Source: Sanderia malayensis (taxonomy: Eukaryota > Cnidaria > Scyphozoa > Semaeostomeae > Pelagiidae). From it: a DNA stretch of 64,000 nucleotides. Location: contig RQOL01000729.1 in the NCBI GenBank assembly GCA_013076295.1, positions 3,720,001-3,784,000 of the forward strand, written 5' to 3'. The notes under the pieces are model-generated. The model searched no databases. It had not been told where the DNA came from and worked only from the letters and a program-made list of their open reading frames with translations. This document shows, piece by piece, positions 21,950 to 34,100 of the stretch; positions within the stretch are counted from its first letter, which is position 1; every line of letters starts with the position of its first letter. The translations under genes and the position numbers were made by a program.

Positions 21950-23425
21950 AGGACTGGGGGTCATCACTTGCTTCACTCGCTCGCCCCAGCGCGTCAAGTA
22001 AAAAAAGCTTTATCTGGTTGGCGCACTTCGCGCGCTGCATTCGCTTAAGCTCATGCCTCTTTTAACCCCACTTACAATGCGTTAGCTCGCTGCGCTCGCC
22101 TGTCTATCTATTATCAAGAAACATTGACTGATAGGGCGCACTTCGTGCGCTGCATTCACTTACCCTCATGCCTCTTTCAACCCCACGTACAATGGGTTAG
22201 CTTGCTGCGCTCGCCTCTCTATCTATTATCAAGAAACATTGACTGATAGGGCGCACTTCGTGCACTGCATTTGCTTCGCTCATGCCTCTTTCAACCCCAC
22301 ATACAATGGGTTAGCTCGCTGCGTTCGCCTGTCTATCTATTATCAAGAAACATTGACTGATAGGGCGCACTTCGTGCGCTGCATTCGCTTCGCTCATGCC
22401 CCTTTCAACCCCACTTACAATGGGTTAGCTCGCTATGCTCGCCTGTCTATCTATTATCAAGAAACATTGACTGATAGGGCGCACTTCGTGCGCTGCATTC
22501 GCTTCGCTCATGCCCCTTTCAACCCCACTTACAATGGGTTAGCTCGCTACGCTCGCCTGTCTATCTATTATCAAGAAACATTGAGTGATAGGGCGCACTT
22601 CGTGCGCTGCATTCGCTTACGCTCATGCTTCTGCCTACTCCTCTTACAACAGTTTGGCTCGCTGCGCTCGCCTGATAACCCCTTATCATAATTTGTTGAT
22701 TAAAACTTTGGGCTTGTTTACATTAGGCCTAAGCGTCGCAAGCATGCTGAAGCAACAATGGCGGTCGCCTACAACTATCTCAATCAAAAAACAAAACAAA
22801 GCTATCACCTGTGTTCTCAATTGTTTCCTGTAATTTTCCAGAGGTCTCTCAAACAATTAGCAAGTCTTTACAAAGATAATTCAGGTTGTAAATTACTTTG
22901 AAAGGCGCTGAGTTATCCTTTGTGTTCAAAACAAAAACACGCGTCTTCTCCAAAAGTGCCTGCTGTTCAACCCGAGGGCAAATTTGCATGATAACGAAAT
23001 ACGCTTGACTGTTCACGTGAAGTTGCGAAAGAGCCAATCAAATTACAGCAAAAGGCGAAACGGGTCACATGAACAGCGAATACCTTGTTCGAAAATGGAG
23101 TTCGCGACGCGAATTTGGAAGTTTCGCCAGCGTAAACCATAGTTTTTTCGTGATAGCACAATTAGCAGAATAATTAATGGAATAATTCAAAATTTCAGGA
23201 GAAAATCGAAAAACAAAATTCATTACCCTGGTTAAATTAATAAACTAAGCATTCAGTGTGAATTTCATTGCCATATACCCACATACAAAAAAGCCTTTGT
23301 GATTACACGGTTCGCCGTTTCGGCCCATTGTTTTTGGGTGTTCGACCTATTGTTTCGGGTCGAATCTATTGTTTTTGGCGAGGAAAGTGCGTCATCACGT
23401 GACATCGCAGAATAGTAATATTAGA
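21950..23425 (-). mobile_element. non-autonomous Helitron, minus orientation (M)
   Basis: The 5' end on the minus strand reads TCTAATATTACTATTCTGCG, with TC at 23,424-23,425 preceded by A, followed by GTCACGTGATGACG and the shared stretch of ACAATAG/ACAATGGGCCGAAAC motifs. The 3' side (near 21,950-21,995) has a degraded GC hairpin CTGGGGG...CCCCAG and the usual GTTGGCGCAC-TTC-GCGCG palindrome. It contains about six 114-bp tandem repeats (22,010-22,690) and then a unique body, 22,690-23,425, homologous to 44,420-45,167 and, inverted, to 24,467-25,210. No Rep or helicase. Confidence 0.75.
22010..22690 (-). repeat. 114-bp tandem repeat array in Helitron M
   Basis: About six units of 113-114 bp containing GGGCGCACTTCGTGCGCTG, GCATTCGCTTCGCTCATGCC, TACAATGGGTTAGCTCGCTG and CTGTCTATCTATTATCAAG. 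It is the same unit as the large satellite at 58,478-63,215, in the opposite orientation. Confidence 0.92.
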
Positions 23426-24466
23426 TGCTTATTTCCTAATTTGTTTATTTTATTGGAGATATATTGAATGAACAGCTAAGCAAATTTAAGCAGCATGTTA
23501 CAAATGATATGACAGTGTTTCTGTAGTATTCATTATGGAATGGTGTTCTTTGCAACAAAAGAACAGAAAACGTTATAAAATCATACATTTCCCTACTTCT
23601 AACACAAGACAATATGAAGGTCTATGATTCTTTCCAACAATGACTGCCTCTTCTCTTCAATTTCTCTTGGTCAGTGCTCTAAACCTGTCCATTTGTAGAT
23701 ACCATTATTACCAGAAATGTTTCAACTATTCCATTTGTTCACTATACTTTCATTAATTTTCAGGTACATTGACTTCAATTTCAGTGTGTCCTACAACGAC
23801 GTAAATCATCAACAGGCCGTTAGGTCACAAGATTTCTCAGCTCCCTGTAAAAACCTTCAGGTAACAATTTTATGTGTATATTAATTGTGGAATGGCAATA
23901 AGAGTAACAAAATATAGCTTATTGTTATGCAGAAAAATGATATGCAATAAGAGCCCGGGTAATGAATCAAGAAACCTTTCTGATTTATCAACCCGTTTGG
24001 TGGAATTTGTTCTACAGATTACGCCAAAGGTTAATATTTTGCAATGACTGTTGTGATCAATTTTTGATACGGAGAATACAATATTTCATTGTCCCAGAGC
24101 TTCAAGAATTTTTTTTTACAAAAGTTTAACAGAAAAGTTAAGTTTTTACAGAAAAGTTTACAAAAAAAATAAGTTTTTAAGTTCAATGACACATTCTTAT
24201 TTTTGGGTATATTTCTCAGAATACCTTCCCATTCTTATACTACTTTGCTGGATTTGAATAAAAAGAGAAAAACACTGATCACTAGTTTTAAGGGTTTCAT
24301 AATAGCTATGTTATCCAGACGTATAGTGATTGATGATTCCATATGTTCACAATAGCAATAATTTTGCTTTTATTTTTGTCTAGGTTATCCATTTCCAATG
24401 TTGTTGATTGAACTGATTTTAATGAGTCAGGTAGTTTATTCCTAGCAAATATTATATTGCTAAACA
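23426..24466. other. spacer between inverted Helitrons, no gene seen
   Basis: AT-rich, no supported coding sequence. It separates the 5' ends of two Helitrons pointing away from each other. Confidence 0.5.
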
Positions 24467-25239
24467 TCTAATATATATATTCTGCGGAGTCACGTGATGA
24501 CGCATTTTCCCTGCCAAAAACAATAGATTCGACCCGAAACAATAGGTCGAACGCCCCAAAACAATGGGCCGAAACGGCGAACGAGGTATCCATAAAGGTT
24601 TTTTTCTGAGGCCCTTAATCCTCCCTATTTTTAAGTGAGCTGTTCCTTGCCGGCTGAACCAGAAAGTTATCTATATGAGAGCTCACAGTTTCGACTAAAA
24701 GGTTGGAAAATTCTTGGTTTTTGTTCGCCTAATTGGCTATCACGAAAAAACTACAGTTTACGCTGGCGAATCTTCCAAATTCGGGTCGCGAAATCCATTT
24801 TCGAGGAAAGTATTCGCTGTTCACGTGACGCGTTTCGCCTTTTGCTGCAAGTTGATTGGCTCTTTTCGGCGACCCACGTGCGTTGTCGGTCCTTCTTCGT
24901 TATTCGCCCTCGGTTGCAGCAGCTACTTTTGGAGAAGACGCGTGTTTTGTTTTTCACACAACAATGAGCTCCTTTCAAAGTGTTTTACAAGCTGAATTAT
25001 CTTTTTAAAGAGCTGCTATTCCTTTCTAACACTTCTGGATAGTTACAGGAGACAATAGAAAACACAGGTGACAGCTTTGTTTTGTATTTTGAGTTTAAAT
25101 AGTTGTAGTTTTCGTAGTAGGCGTTGCTTCGGTATGCTGGCAACGCTTAGGCCCAATGAGAACAAAGTCAAACTTATGAATTTTTCAGGCTCTATTTGCA
25201 CGATTTTTCTCATTTGAACTTTCCACAAGTGTTTGTATG

Positions 25240-25402
25240 TTTGAATAGTAGGTATCGTATGTTTGTATAGTAGGTATAGTAGGTATAGTGTGTTTTTATA
25301 GTAGGTATAGTATGTTTTTATAGTAGGTACCTATAGTATGTTTTTATAGTAGGTATAGTAGGTATAGTAGATATAGTAGGTATATTATGTTTTTATAGTA
25401 TG

Positions 25403-25436
<34 letters not shown>

Positions 25437-25541
25437 TGTATGTAGGTATGTATGTAGGTATGTAGGTATGTATGTATGTATGTATGTATGTATGTAGGTA
25501 TGTATGTATGTATGTATGTATGTATGTATGTATGTATGCAT
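25240..25541. repeat. GTAT/TATG microsatellite and related minisatellite
   Basis: Irregular TATAGTAGGTATAGTATG-type repeats (25,240-25,400) pass into an almost pure TATG tetranucleotide array to 25,541. Confidence 0.9.
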
Positions 25542-25599
25542 GGCCATGAGCGAATGCAGCACACAATGTGGGCCATATCAGTCAATTTTTCTTGATAAT

Positions 25600-26110
25600 A
25601 GATAGACAGGCGAGCGCAGCGAGCTAACCCATTTTACGTGGGGTAGAATGAGCGTGAGCGAATGCAGCGCAAGAAGTGCGCCAACCACAGGCGAGCGTAG
25701 CAAGCTTACCCATTGTAGGTGGGGTTGAAAGAGGCATGAGCATGAGCGAATGCAGCGCATGAAGTGCGCCAACCACAGGCGAGCGCAGCGAGCTAACTTA
25801 TTGTATGTGGGGTTCAAAGAGGCAGGAGCGTAAGCAAATGCAGCGCACAAAGTGCGCCAGCCACAGGCGAGCGCAGCAAGCTAACCTATTGTATGTGGGG
25901 TTCCAAGAGGCATGAGCGTGAGCGAATGCAGCGCATGAAGTGCACCAACCACAGGCGAGCGTAGCGAGCTAACCAATTGTTGGTGGGGTTCAAAGGGGCA
26001 TGAGCGTAAGCGAATGCAGCGCACAAGTGGGCCCTATCAGGCATTGTTTCTGGATAATAGATAGACAGGCGAGCGCAGCGAGCTAACCCATTGTACGCGG
26101 GGTTGAAAGG
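25600..26110 (+). repeat. diverged 114-bp-type repeats in Helitron P
   Basis: Four to five shortened, diverged units containing GAATGCAGCGCACGAAGTGCGCC-like palindromes and GGCGAGCGCAGCGAGC, sharing ACCACAGGCGAGCG joints instead of the GATAATAGATAGAC joint of the large satellite. Confidence 0.85.
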
Positions 26111-26636
26111 GGCAGGAGAGTAAGTTATTGTTGTATTGTTATTACATTATTGTAGAGAGTAAGTTATTATACTACTTACCTTCTGTATTTTATATTTTAT
26201 ACTAGCCGGGGGCCCGGTCGCTACGCTCCCTCCCCGGAGCCCCTCAAGTACAAAAGGCTTAATGTGGTTGGCGCGCTGCGCGCGCTGCATTCGCTTCCGC
26301 TCATGCCTCTTCCGTCCCCACAAACAGCGGTTTGGCCTCACTCGCCTGTCTATGTATAGTCAAGATTGTAGCATTTAAAATGCATGGAAATTGGTTTTAG
26401 CGATCAGCCTCGTTTTCATATTAGAATCCTCGTTTTCATCAGATAAGCATCGCACTGATGATATGGTAGATATGATACAATATCAATGTTTGTTTTATTT
26501 TAGGGACAACAACAATTAGCCAACTAATAGTTAAGTGCATCTATTGGCACTTCGCCTTGGTCCTTCGTCAATGTAATATATACACTAATTGACCAAATAT
26601 GATGAGCTACCATAAATTAAAATGATGTTGACTTAC

Positions 26637-26750
26637 AGAGGTAAAGTTTTGTTTCCAGGATCTGATGAAAGGGATGCCTTGAATGTTGATACAACAATTG
26701 GTATGAACCGTCCGATGCTTGCATTTGTACAATGAGGTAGGTCAGTGGAT
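26637..26750 (-). CDS. candidate exon, 38 codons (E1)
   Basis: Acceptor TTTTTCACAATTTAG and donor GTAAGTC bound a 114-nt segment. One frame reads STDLPHCTNASIGRFIPI and continues open. The homologous segment in E6 (45,618-45,707, 90 nt) keeps both splice sites, and the length difference (24 nt) is a multiple of three. A second frame is also open in both copies, so the true frame is uncertain. No family recognised. Confidence 0.45.
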
Positions 26751-27050
26751 CTAAATTGTGAAAAAGAAAAATTATATTCTATTTAATATGTTGATTCATT
26801 ACTATCAAGGGTAAAAAAGTATGTGATATGCTTAACATAGACATTGGGAGCTCAATATATTGTTGTTGAAAAATGTTGTTTCATAATTAGTGGCTTTCTT
26901 TAATTGGGAAAAAATTTGGGACGTTCTTCAGTTTGTTATGACGTGGAATTATGAATCTACTAAAGTCTTCACTGTAAAAGAAATATCAGTCTTCTGATTA
27001 CAGTGAACACGGGAATTTAAACTCACATACCCATGAGTTGTTTACTTTAC

Positions 27051-27153
27051 TTCAAATAAATCCCAAAACAATTTAAGCATCCTTAAACACTGAGAAATTA
27101 CTGCTTTGGATGTTGTCATTATACGCACATGTCCATACAAATGAGTCCAATAT
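27051..27153 (-). pseudogene. repeated exon, unit 1, 1-nt insertion
   Basis: 103 nt with both splice sites. Keeps YNDNIQSSNFSVFKDA, but a stop follows and the 3' half is shifted by one base. Confidence 0.4.
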
Positions 27154-27768
27154 CTGAAAAACAATGATATGTTTGCTACTTGTACATAAACAATTGTAAT
27201 TTGAAAATAACCAATTGAAAATGCATGGGCTAAAACCTCTATGGAGGGTATCTTGTTGTGCCAAATAGTATATTGACCTTGTATTAGGCCAGCTCTCACA
27301 ATAGAAAAAGACATTTTCCTTTTATGAGTGTATACAAAGGGAGACTTGATATTATTTGGGAAAACTTTATTCGACATTAGCATAAAGATGTAATGTAAAT
27401 CAAAGAGTCCTTGCATTTGATTGTTAAAGCCTCTGATTACTCATGTCATTCTGATAGATCTGAAAACTCATTGAACTTATAGGGAGTAGATATGGATACA
27501 TGTGAAATGCCTAGGTTAACTTGTTAAATTGTTCACTACATATGGCAGAACCATTATATGATAGAAAGAGACCTCTTATGATTGGAAAAGATCGGGAGAA
27601 CCCACTGTATTATCTGTGGCAACAACAAAGAGACCTTCCATTTGGCTAGTTCTTTCTTGGAGACTTTATCATTGACCTTGGCAATATTCTTATAGAAAAA
27701 ATATCAGTCTTGTGATCACATTGAAAACGGGAATTGAAACTGACTTACCCAGGAGTTGTTTACTTTAC

Positions 27769-27874
27769 CTCGAATGAATCAAAAACCATTCCAACATCCT
27801 TAAACACGGAGAAATGGCTGCTTTGGATGTCGCCATTATAAATAAACACATGTCCATACAAATGAGTCCAATAT
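27769..27874 (-). pseudogene. repeated exon, unit 2, 4-nt insertion
   Basis: 106 nt with both splice sites. A TTTA duplication in the first half shifts the frame that the neighbours use. Confidence 0.4.
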
Positions 27875-28490
27875 CTGAAAAAACATTGATATTTTTCGTA
27901 CTTGTACATAATTAATTGTAATGTGAAAATAACAAATTGAAAATGGATGGGCTAAAACTTGAATACAGGGCCTATTGTTGCGCCAAAAAGTATATTGACC
28001 TTGTATCAGGCCAGCTTCCAAAATAGAAAAGGACATTTTTCTTCTATGAACGTATACAAAGGGAGAAATGATATTATTTGGGAAAAGTTTAGTCAACATT
28101 AGGTTAAAGATGTAATCTAGATCAAGGAGTCCTTGTATTTGACTATTAAAGCCTCTGAATACTCATGGCATTCTGCTAGATCTGAACACTTCTTGAACTT
28201 ATAGGCAGCAAATATAGATACATGTGAAATGCCTAGGTTAACTTGTTCAATTGCTCACTACATAGGGCGGAACCATTATATGTTAGAAAGAGAATTCTTA
28301 TGATTGGGAAAGATCGGGAGAACCCACTGTATTATATGTGGCAACAACAAAGAAACCTTCCATTTGGCTAGTTCTTCCTTGGAAACTTTATCATTGACCT
28401 TAGCGATCTTTTTATAGAAGAAATATCAGTGTTGTCATTACAGTGAAAGCGGGAATTGAAACTGACTTACCCTTGAGTTGTTTACTTTAC

Positions 28491-28592
28491 CTCAAATGGA
28501 TCAAAAACCATTCCAACATCCTTAAAAGCTGAGAAATGACTGCTTTCGATGTCGCCTTTATGCACACTTGTCCATACAAATGAGTCCAGTAT
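28491..28592 (-). CDS. candidate repeated exon, unit 3
   Basis: 102 nt between TTTTTCAG and GTAAAGTAAAC. Open for 34 codons, core text HKGDIESSHFSAFKDV. The frame starts at a codon boundary and ends at one, so such exons could be joined in any number without a shift. Confidence 0.5.
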
Positions 28593-29210
28593 CTGAAAAA
28601 CAATGATATGTGTACTACTTGTACATAAATAATTGTATTATGAAAATAGCCAATTGAAAATGGATGGGCCAAAACTTGAATAGAGGGCATATTATTGCAC
28701 CAAATAGTATATTGACATTGTATTAGGTCGGCTTCCACAATAGAAAAGGATATTTTCCTTCTATGAGTAGATACAAAGGGAGACTTGATATTATTTGGGA
28801 AAACTTTAGTCGACATTAGCTTAGGGATGTAATGTCAATCAAAGAGTCCTTGCATTTGATTGTTAAAGCCTCTGAATACTACTCATGTGATTCTGATAGA
28901 TCTGAACACTCATTGAACTTATTGGGAGTAGATATAGATACATGTGAAATGCCTAGGTTAACTTGTTAAATTGTCCACTACATATGGCGGAACCATTATA
29001 TGTTAGAAAGAGATTTCCTATGATTGGGAAAAATCGGGAGAACCCACTGTATTATATGTGGCAACAACAAAGAATCATTCCATTTGGCTAGTTCTTCCTT
29101 GGAAACTTTATCATTGACCTTAGCGATCTTTTTATAGAAGAAATATCAGTGTTGTCATTACAGTGAAAGCGGGAATTGAAACTGACTTACCCTTGAGTTG
29201 TTTACTTTAC

Positions 29211-29312
29211 CTCAAATGGATCAAAAACCACTCCAACATCCTTAAAAACTGAGAAATGACTGCTTTGGATGTCGCCTTTATGCACACTTGTCCATACATA
29301 TGAGTCCAATAT
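29211..29312 (-). CDS. candidate repeated exon, unit 4
   Basis: 102 nt, same splice sites, open for 34 codons, core HKGDIQSSHFSVFKDV. Differs from unit 3 by a few residues. Confidence 0.5.
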
Positions 29313-29934
29313 CTGAAAAACAATGATATGTGTACTACTTGTACATAAATAATTTTAATATGAAAATAACCAATTGAAAATGGATGGGCTAAAACTTGAA
29401 TAGAGGGCTTATTGTTGTGCCAAATAGTATATTGACCTTGTATTAGGCCAGCTTCCACAATAGAAAAGGGAATTTTCCTTCTATGAGTGTATACAAAGGG
29501 AGACTGGATATTATTTGGGAAAACTTTAGTCGACATTAGCTTCAAGATGTAGTCTAAATCAAAGAGTATTGCATTTGATTGTTAAAGCCTCTGAATACTC
29601 ATGGAATTCTGATAGACCTGAACACTCATTGAACTTATAGGCAGCAGATATAGATACATGTGAAATGCCCGATTAACTTGATGAACTTGTTAAATTGATC
29701 ACTACATAGGGCAGAGCCATTATATGATAGAAAGAGACTTCTTATGATTGGGAAAGATCTGGAGAACACACTGTATTATATGTGGCAACAACAAAGAAAC
29801 CTTCCATTTGGCTAGTTTTTACTTGGAGACTATATCATTGACCTTAGCAATATTCTTATAAAAGAAATATCAGTCTTGTGATCACAGTGAAAGCGGGAAT
29901 TGAAACTGATCTACCCATGAGTTGTTTACTTTAC

Positions 29935-30036
29935 TTCAAATAAATCAAAACCAATTTGAACGTCCTTAAACACGGAGAAATGGCTGGTTTGGATGTCGCC
30001 ATTATAAACACATGTTCATAAAAATGAGTCCAATAT
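29935..30036 (-). pseudogene. candidate repeated exon, unit 5 (one stop)
   Basis: 102 nt with both splice sites. The frame of the neighbours has one stop where they have Trp (TGG to TGA) but otherwise keeps YNGDIQTSHFSVFKDV. Confidence 0.45.
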
Positions 30037-30648
30037 CTGAAAAAACAATATTTTTCGTACTTGTACATAAATAATTGTAATATGAAAATAACCAATTGAA
30101 AATGGATGGGCTGAATCTCGAATAGAGCGCACATTGTTGCGCCAAATAGTATATTGACCTTGTATTAGGCCAGCTTCCAGAATGGAAAAGGACATTTTCC
30201 TTATATGAGTCTATACAAAGGGAGACTTGATATTATTTGGGAAAACTTTAGTCGACGTTAGCTTCAAGATGTAGTCTAAATCAAAGAGTATTGCATTTGA
30301 TTGTTAAAGCCTCTGGATACTCATGGAATTCTGATAGACCTGAACACTCATTGAACTTATAGGCAGCAGATATAGATACATGTGAAATGCCTAGGCTAAC
30401 TTGATAAATTGCTCACTACGTATGGCGGAACCATTATACGATAGAAAGAGACTTCTTATGATTGGAAAATATTGGGAGAACCCACTGTATTATCTGGGGC
30501 AACAACAAAGAAACCTTCCATTTGGCTAGTTCTTCCTTGGAGACTATATCATTGACCTTAGCAATATTCTTATAGAAGAAATATCAGTCTTGTGATCACA
30601 GTGAAAACGGGAATTTAAGCTGACATACCCATGAGTTGTTTACTTTAC

Positions 30649-30751
30649 TTCAAATAAATCCCAAAATAATTTGAGCATCCTTACACACTGAGAAATGACT
30701 GCTTTGGATGTCGTCATTATACGCACATGTCCATACAAATGAGTCCAATAT
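30649..30751 (-). pseudogene. repeated exon, unit 6, 1-nt insertion
   Basis: 103 nt with both splice sites and, like unit 1, one extra base near the donor. Units 1 and 6 share several variants and are probably sister copies. Confidence 0.4.
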
Positions 30752-31366
30752 CTGAAAAACAATGATATGTTTACTACTTGTACATAAGCAATTGTAATAT
30801 GAAAATAACCAATTGAAAATGGATGGGCTAAAACCTCAATGGAGGGTATATTGTTGCGCAAAATAGTATATTGACCTTGTATTAGGCCAGCTTCCAGAAT
30901 AGAAAAGGACATTTATCTTCTATGAGTGTATACAAAGGGAGAATTGATATTATTTGGGAAAAGTGTAGTCAAAATTAGGTTAAAGATGTAATCTAAATAA
31001 AAGAGTCCTTGTATTTGACTGTTAAAGCCTCTGAATACTCATGGCATTCTGATAGATCTGAACACTCATTGAACTTATAGGCGGCAGATATAGATACATG
31101 TGAAATGCCTAGGTTAGCTTGTTTAATTGCTCACTAGATAGGGCGGAACCATTATATGTTAGAAAAACATTTCTTATGATTGGGAAAGATCGGGAGAACA
31201 CACTGTATTATCTGTGGCAACAACAATAAAACCTTCCATTTGGCTAGTTCTTCCTTGGAAACTTTATGATTGACCTTAGCGATCATTTTATAGAAGAAAT
31301 ATCAGTCTTGTCATTACAGTGAAAGCGGGAATTGAAACTGACTTACCCATGAGTTGTTTACTTTAC

Positions 31367-31468
31367 CTCAAATGAATCAAAAACAATTCCAACATCCTTA
31401 AAAACTGAGAAATGACTGCTTTGGATGTCGCCATTATGCACACTTGTCCATACAAATGAGTCCACTAT
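31367..31468 (-). CDS. candidate repeated exon, unit 7
   Basis: 102 nt, acceptor TTTTTCAG, donor GTAAAG. Open 34 codons, core HNGDIQSSHFSVFKDVGIV. The alternative frame has a stop here, which supports the listed frame. Confidence 0.5.
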
Positions 31469-32081
31469 CTGAAAAACAATGATATGTGTACTACTTGTAC
31501 AAAAATAATTCTAATATGAAAATAACCAATTGAGAATGGATGGACCAAAACTGGAATGGATGGCCTATTGTTGCGGCAAATGGTATATCAATATTGTATT
31601 AGGCCAGCTTCCACAATAGAAAAGGTCATTTTCCCTCTATGAGTGTATACAAAGGGAGAATTGATATTCCTTAAGAAATCTTTAGTCGACATTAGCTTAA
31701 AGAAGTAATCAAAACCAAAAATTCCCGACATTTGATTGTTAAAGCCTCTGAAAACTCATGGCATTCTGATAGATCTGCGCCCTCATTCAACTTATAGCCA
31801 GTAGATATAGATAGATCTTAAATATCTAGGTTAACTTGTTAAATTGCTCACTACATGGGGCGGAACCATTATATGATAGAAGTGTCTTCTTATTATTGGG
31901 ACAGATGGGGAGATCCCACTGTATTATGTCTGACAACAAAACGTTAACCTTCCATTAGGTTAGTTGTTCATTTGAAACTTTATCATTGACTTTTGCGATC
32001 TTCATATAAAAGAAAATCAGTGTTCTTGTTACAATCAAAGTGGGAACTGAACTTGACTTACCCATGAGCTGTTTACTTTAC

Positions 32082-32185
32082 TTGACATGAATGAAAAAAC
32101 AATTTCAATGTCTTTAAACAGTGAGAAATGACTGTTTTGGAAGTCGCCATTGTACTCAGACATGCCCATTGAATTGAGCTCAATG
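32082..32185 (-). CDS. candidate repeated exon, unit 8 (most diverged)
   Basis: 104 nt with acceptor TTTTTTAAG and donor GTAAAG. Although the DNA of this unit is the most diverged, the same frame stays open and keeps YNGDFQNSHFSLFKDIEIV, with changes mostly to similar residues. This is the best sign that the frame has been under protein-level constraint. Confidence 0.5.
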
Positions 32186-32431
32186 CTTAAAAAACAATGA
32201 TATTATTACTACTTGTACATTAATAATCGTAATAGCAAAAGAAACCAATTGAAATTCCATATGATAAAACTTCAATAGCAAAACAATATTAAGAAATGAA
32301 ACAGATAACAGTGGGTTCAGAAATTACTCCTGACCAATGTTTTAAACAATCAATGAAAGAGAAGTGACGTAAGCAATTTATTGTTCATATGGCAAGCTGA
32401 AGAAAAGAAAATGAGAATATACAATTGTTAC

Positions 32432-32514
32432 CTTTCATGTCGTGCAAGAAACTGGTGTCACTTAGGTCCATAACTGTCAATCTGCTTTTATTTCTCTTTC
32501 CAGCATCAAGTTCC
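32432..32514 (-). CDS. candidate exon ELDA-type (E1)
   Basis: Open segment ELDAGKRNKSRLTVMDLSD ending at AAAG/GTAACA, preceded by ATTTCAAG. Homologous to the segment in E6 beginning 46,393 (ELDAQIRESKADRNINF, donor GTAACT). A third, broken homologue lies near 50,160-50,230. Confidence 0.4.
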
Positions 32515-32689
32515 CTTGAAATTCAAATATCTTTTAAAGAAAATTTAGAGGAACGATAAATTATTGGAATTATGTAACATAGTATTGAGCAAAATTATAA
32601 AACAGACAGCAGAGAAAAACGGGCATATTTAGAAATCCTAATCCCATATTGCAAATTTCAAACTCTCCAGTTTAGACTTGTATTCCCGA

Positions 32690-32935
32690 ATGCCATGATG
32701 ATTCTGAATTCCCAGCCCATCTTATGTATTCCAGATTCCTGTACCGAATTCCTTGTTACAGATTCCCTATTCCAAATTCCCTTTTCCACATTCTGGTTTC
32801 TGTATACCATAGTCCGGATTCTGTATTCCGTATTGTAGACAGCCAATACCGAATTCGCAATCCAAATTCCGTTTTCCGATTACGAATTCCATTTCCCGGA
32901 TTCCGTCTCCTGTATCTTATTTCGTGTTCCGGCTT
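32690..32935. repeat. degenerate GATTCC-type simple repeat
   Basis: Loose tandem copies of GATTCC/GAATTCC separated by two to six variable bases, for about 250 bp; strongly diverged. Simple repeats of GGAAT type exist as satellites in other animals, but no relation can be claimed. Confidence 0.6.
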
Positions 32936-33299
32936 TTAGTTTGGCCCTCTTGAGCACAGGACTTATTTCATTGTCTGAATTGAAGAGGGGTCAAACCAAA
33001 GATTGACCCTGAAACCGCAACTTTGTTTTTTTCCTTGTGTGCAGACAGGGGAAGAAATTTAAAACCTCACTCTGATCCTTGAGTAAAATGCTGGCAACAA
33101 AAATATATTGTCTCCGGGAGCATTGAAACTCGAAATATAATAAATTACACATGAACCTGTAGCTGAGAGAGCAGCGAATCCAATAAAAATAACTTCATTT
33201 ATTAAAAACGTCTTTCCAAATTGTCAGAAGAATTTACTTCAGAAAATGATATTTGTTGTCAAGTATTCAATACTTGAAACACACTTTACAAACTTCTGG

Positions 33300-34100
33300 A
33301 CATTTCAAGGACTTCAAAATTGGTGATCACTATTAGTAGACTACATACTTCTTCAACTGAAAGATAAAATGAAAAGGGGGTCCCGGATTCATTGTTATTT
33401 TTGTACGGAAACTATTAATGTCTTGGTGAGATGATTTTCGGGAAAATTATAATTAGCATAATGTGAGCAGAAATTTAGCACACTTGATAATTCTTGGAGC
33501 TGAAGAAAGACAGAAAAGAAAATCCAAGATACATCGTTACTTTTGAACAAAATTTATTAATGTAATTGTGAGATCATTTTTGGAAAATATTAATTTGCCA
33601 AAGTATAAGGAATTTAATTTGTTGAATAATACTTACCAACAAAGACTTTCAATTGCAGATTGAAATGCATTAATCTTTGAGTTAATATGAAGAAAAAATT
33701 CCACCAACAGAATTCTTGTGATGTGACGGCTTGCAATTCATATAAATTTCTATGAGACACTGAGATTCAAGAAAAAGCATGTATAAAAATTAAGAAGCAA
33801 ATGTGGACATCGTGAAGAATTTAAAAAATGGTGATCAATTGTAGTAGATTTAATAATTCTTGAAGTCAAAGATAAAATGAAAGGGTTGTCCCAGATTCAT
33901 TGTTACTTTGGTACTGAAATTATTAATGTATTGTTGAGATGATTTTTGGGAAAATTTCAATTTGAAAATGTATAAGGAACTTAAAATATTGTTTATTACT
34001 TACCGACAAAGACATTTAAGTGCAGATTCAAAAGCATTAGCCATTAAGTTGAGATGAGACATATAATTCAGGAAATAACTTCTTGTGATTTGATGATTTA
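33300..34100 (-). repeat. diverged repeat of about 367 bp with conserved splice donors
   Basis: Two clear copies; the donor-like TTTGTYG/GTAAGTA occurs at 33,636/33,637 and 34,003/34,004. Upstream of each is a short open segment, INAFQSAIESLC and ANAFESALKCLC, similar in protein but diverged in DNA. Acceptors are unclear. A third, partial copy of the flanking sequence lies near 33,390-33,470. Confidence 0.45.

Larger units (their letters stand above)
24467..26112 (+). mobile_element. non-autonomous Helitron, plus orientation (P)
   Basis: 5' end TCTAATATATATATTCTGCG at 24,467, preceded by A, with GTCACGTGATGACGC just inside and the ACAATAG/ACAATGGGCC motifs. The body to about 25,210 is the inverted homologue of M. 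Then come GTATAGTAG-type repeats, a TATG microsatellite (25,405-25,541) and diverged 114-bp-type repeats (25,600-26,110). A terminal hairpin with CTAG is not seen, so the 3' end is probably truncated. Confidence 0.7.
27035..32400 (-). repeat. 720-bp tandem repeat array, eight units
   Basis: The landmark TTTACTTTAC recurs at 27,041, 27,759, 28,481, 29,201, 29,925, 30,639, 31,357 and 32,072, spacings 714-724 bp. Units look 85-95 percent identical except the last (highest-coordinate) one, which is much more diverged. Each contains one exon-like segment on the minus strand with acceptor TTGTTTTTCAG and donor GAG/GTAAAGT; see the separate exon entries. Confidence 0.9.
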
